50,173 nucleotides of DNA. Origin: Actinomycetes bacterium. GTDB lineage: Bacteria; Actinomycetota; Actinomycetes; Propionibacteriales; Propionibacteriaceae. The first letter of the stretch is position 1. Every line of letters starts with the position of its first letter. The position numbers and the translations under genes are program-made. The notes under the pieces are model-generated. The model worked only from the letters and a program-made list of their open reading frames with translations, did no database searches and was not told where the DNA came from. Positions 49,046 through 50,173 of this stretch are shown here, piece after piece. The stretch lies in contig JAEVYS010000014.1 in the NCBI GenBank assembly GCA_023392635.1, forward strand, positions 1-50,173. The letters are read 5' to 3'.

Positions 49046-50116
49046 ATGACCGAATCGGCCTTCACCCGCCGTCGCTTCATCGGCCTCGCCGCAGCCGCGG
49101 GGGCCGCTGCTGCTGCTGCCCCGCTCCTCAGCGCCTGCACGACCACCGCCCCCGGCGCGGCCCCGGCGTCGGGCTCCGCCAGCGCGCCCGGCGCGAAGCT
49201 CAAGGTCTTCATGGCCCCGAAGTTCACCGGCCTCGCCTACTTCGAGGTCGCCCGCAAGGGCGGCGAGGACGCGGGCAAGGAGCTCGGCCTCGACTTCCAG
49301 TACATCGGCTCGGACAAGGCCGAGGCCACCGAGCAGATCGCCACCTTGACCAACGCGGTCGCGCAGAAGCCGAACGCCCTGGTGGTCAGCGCGATCGACG
49401 GCGATGCGGTCGCCCCGGCACTGCGCCAGGCCCGCGCCGCCGGCATCAAGGTCGTCACCTACGACGCGGACGCCGCGGCTGATGCCCGTGACCTGTTCGT
49501 CAACCAGCTCTCCTACGAGCTCGCCGCGCAGACCATGCTCGACGCCGCGCTGTTGAACTCCCCCGACGGTGGCCTGGTGGCGTTCATCTCCGCCTCACCG
49601 ACGGCGCCGAACCACACCGCGCACGTCAAGTTCATGAAGCAGAACATCGACTCCAACCCGAAGTACTCGAAGTTCAAGTACGTGGACACCGTGCAGTTCG
49701 CTGCGGACGATGCCCAGAAGAGCCAGGACATCGCGCTCAACCTGATCCAGGCACACCCGGACCTGAAGGTCATCATCTCCTCGTCCGCGGTCTCGGCCCC
49801 GGCGGCGGAGCAGGCCATCATCAACGCAGGCAAGGGTGGCAAGATCTTCGCCACCGGCGTCGCGCTGCCGTCCTCGGTGAAGGACTTCATCAAGAGCGGC
49901 AACTCCAAGGCCTTCATGATGTGGGACCCGGCCGAGCTCGGCTACGTGGCCACCGTCGCGGCTGCCCAGCTGGCGCAGGGCAAGATCACGACGGACAAGG
50001 GCACGAAGATCGACTGCGGCAAGGCCGGCACCTACGAGGTCGGGGAAGCCGGCGAGGTGCTGTACAACAAGCCGCTGATGTTCACCGCGGACAACATCGA
50101 CCAGTACAGCTTCTGA
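49046..50116 (+). CDS. Sugar ABC substrate-binding lipoprotein, Tat-exported
   Basis: A 356-residue binding protein. AAAGGAA precedes ATG at 49046. The signal has the twin-arginine motif TRRRFIG (residues 7-13), an Ala-rich hydrophobic core and lipobox LSAC (Cys 31), so a Tat-exported lipoprotein is likely. The RbsB/LsrB-type fold shows LKVFMAPKFTGLAYFEVARKG, LVVSAIDGDAVAPALRQARA and VISSSAVSAPAAEQAIINAG. It would deliver the locus sugar or polyol to the preceding permeases. The other ribose-type binding protein in this window uses a plain Sec lipoprotein signal, so the two systems differ in export route. Confidence 0.92.
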   Translation: MTESAFTRRRFIGLAAAAGAAAAAAPLLSACTTTAPGAAPASGSASAPGAKLKVFMAPKFTGLAYFEVARKGGEDAGKELGLDFQYIGSDKAEATEQIATLTNAVAQKPNALVVSAIDGDAVAPALRQARAAGIKVVTYDADAAADARDLFVNQLSYELAAQTMLDAALLNSPDGGLVAFISASPTAPNHTAHVKFMKQNIDSNPKYSKFKYVDTVQFAADDAQKSQDIALNLIQAHPDLKVIISSSAVSAPAAEQAIINAGKGGKIFATGVALPSSVKDFIKSGNSKAFMMWDPAELGYVATVAAAQLAQGKITTDKGTKIDCGKAGTYEVGEAGEVLYNKPLMFTADNIDQYSF

Positions 50117-50136
50117 TTCGATGACGCCGTGGGCCC

Positions 50137-50173
50137 CCGGGGACCCCCGGCCACCGGGACGAAAGGGGGGGGG
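50137..50173. other. GC-rich tail with terminal G run
   Basis: A short stem (CCGGG-GACC-CCCGG, 50138-50151) follows the last gene and could be part of a terminator. The final nine bases (50165-50173) are all G. This may be a contig end or homopolymer artefact. Confidence 0.4.

Noticed and set aside
1..50173. CRISPR arrays, complete insertion sequences, rRNA genes
   Set aside because: No regularly spaced direct repeats, no transposase or integrase frames and no rRNA-like sequence were seen.

Overview
The window reads as a chromosomal segment of a high-GC Gram-positive actinomycete. Most genes have G or C at nearly every third codon position. Markers that fit Actinomycetota are an extracytoplasmic sigma factor with an RskA-type anti-sigma factor, a type I glutamine synthetase beside an RDD membrane protein behind a GlnR-like operator, and a Glu/Asp/Phe tRNA group. 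The overall flavour (several lipoprotein-dependent sugar and peptide ABC systems, lineage-type membrane proteins) would suit Propionibacteriaceae, but genus cannot be fixed from sequence reading alone. The last bases form a run of G, so the window may end at a contig edge.

Layout. 1-3.2 kb: 3' part of a sulfite-oxidase-like molybdoenzyme, a fasciclin lipoprotein with a SigK-type promoter, then sigK-rskA. 3.4-5.5 kb: glnA (minus) with a four-half-site GlnR-like box, divergent from an RDD protein. 5.6-12.1 kb: a complete oligopeptide-type ABC operon (binding lipoprotein, two permeases, fused double ATPase); its first permease carries a large extra membrane insertion. 12.1-14.0 kb: tRNA-Phe, tRNA-Asp and tRNA-Glu, split by a diacylglycerol-type glycosyltransferase on the other strand. 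14.1-16.8 kb: secreted SH3/M15-like protein, a small zincin, and a membrane-tethered protein resembling a GroEL apical domain. 16.8-23.8 kb: tRNA-Lys followed by a probable genomic island with less GC-biased codons: a NERD nuclease, a PLD/helicase/DUF3427-like protein translationally coupled to a NUDIX hydrolase, and a fusion of Mrr-type nuclease, zinc ribbon, membrane helix and beta-propeller. This looks like a defence cluster.

23.9-27.5 kb: SRPBCC protein, OsmC-like protein, a 59-residue small protein, quinone oxidoreductase and a LacI regulator. 27.5-34.7 kb: a ribose-type operon behind two perfect LacI-type operators: ASRT-family protein, binding lipoprotein, double ATPase, two permeases, RpiB-like isomerase, ribokinase and RbsD. 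34.8-38.6 kb: alpha/beta hydrolase, GH13 trehalose-synthase-like enzyme and secreted trypsin-like protease. 38.6-50.1 kb: a divergent polyol/sugar locus under a SorC-family regulator. On the minus strand are a polyol-phosphate dehydrogenase, class II aldolase, SorC regulator, FGGY kinase and an unusually long MDR dehydrogenase; on the plus strand are an ATPase, two permeases and a Tat-exported binding lipoprotein in the same order as lsrACDB.

How the parts work together. SigK/RskA probably controls the fasciclin gene through the promoter at 1018-1045. GlnR probably sets glnA. The LacI protein probably represses the ribose-type operon by sitting on or just after its promoter, and the SorC protein probably controls both arms of the polyol locus through palindromes in the 45.2-45.3 kb gap. 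Most promising for novelty are the nuclease-propeller fusion at 22.1-23.8 kb and the isolated chaperonin-apical-like membrane protein at 16.1-16.8 kb.
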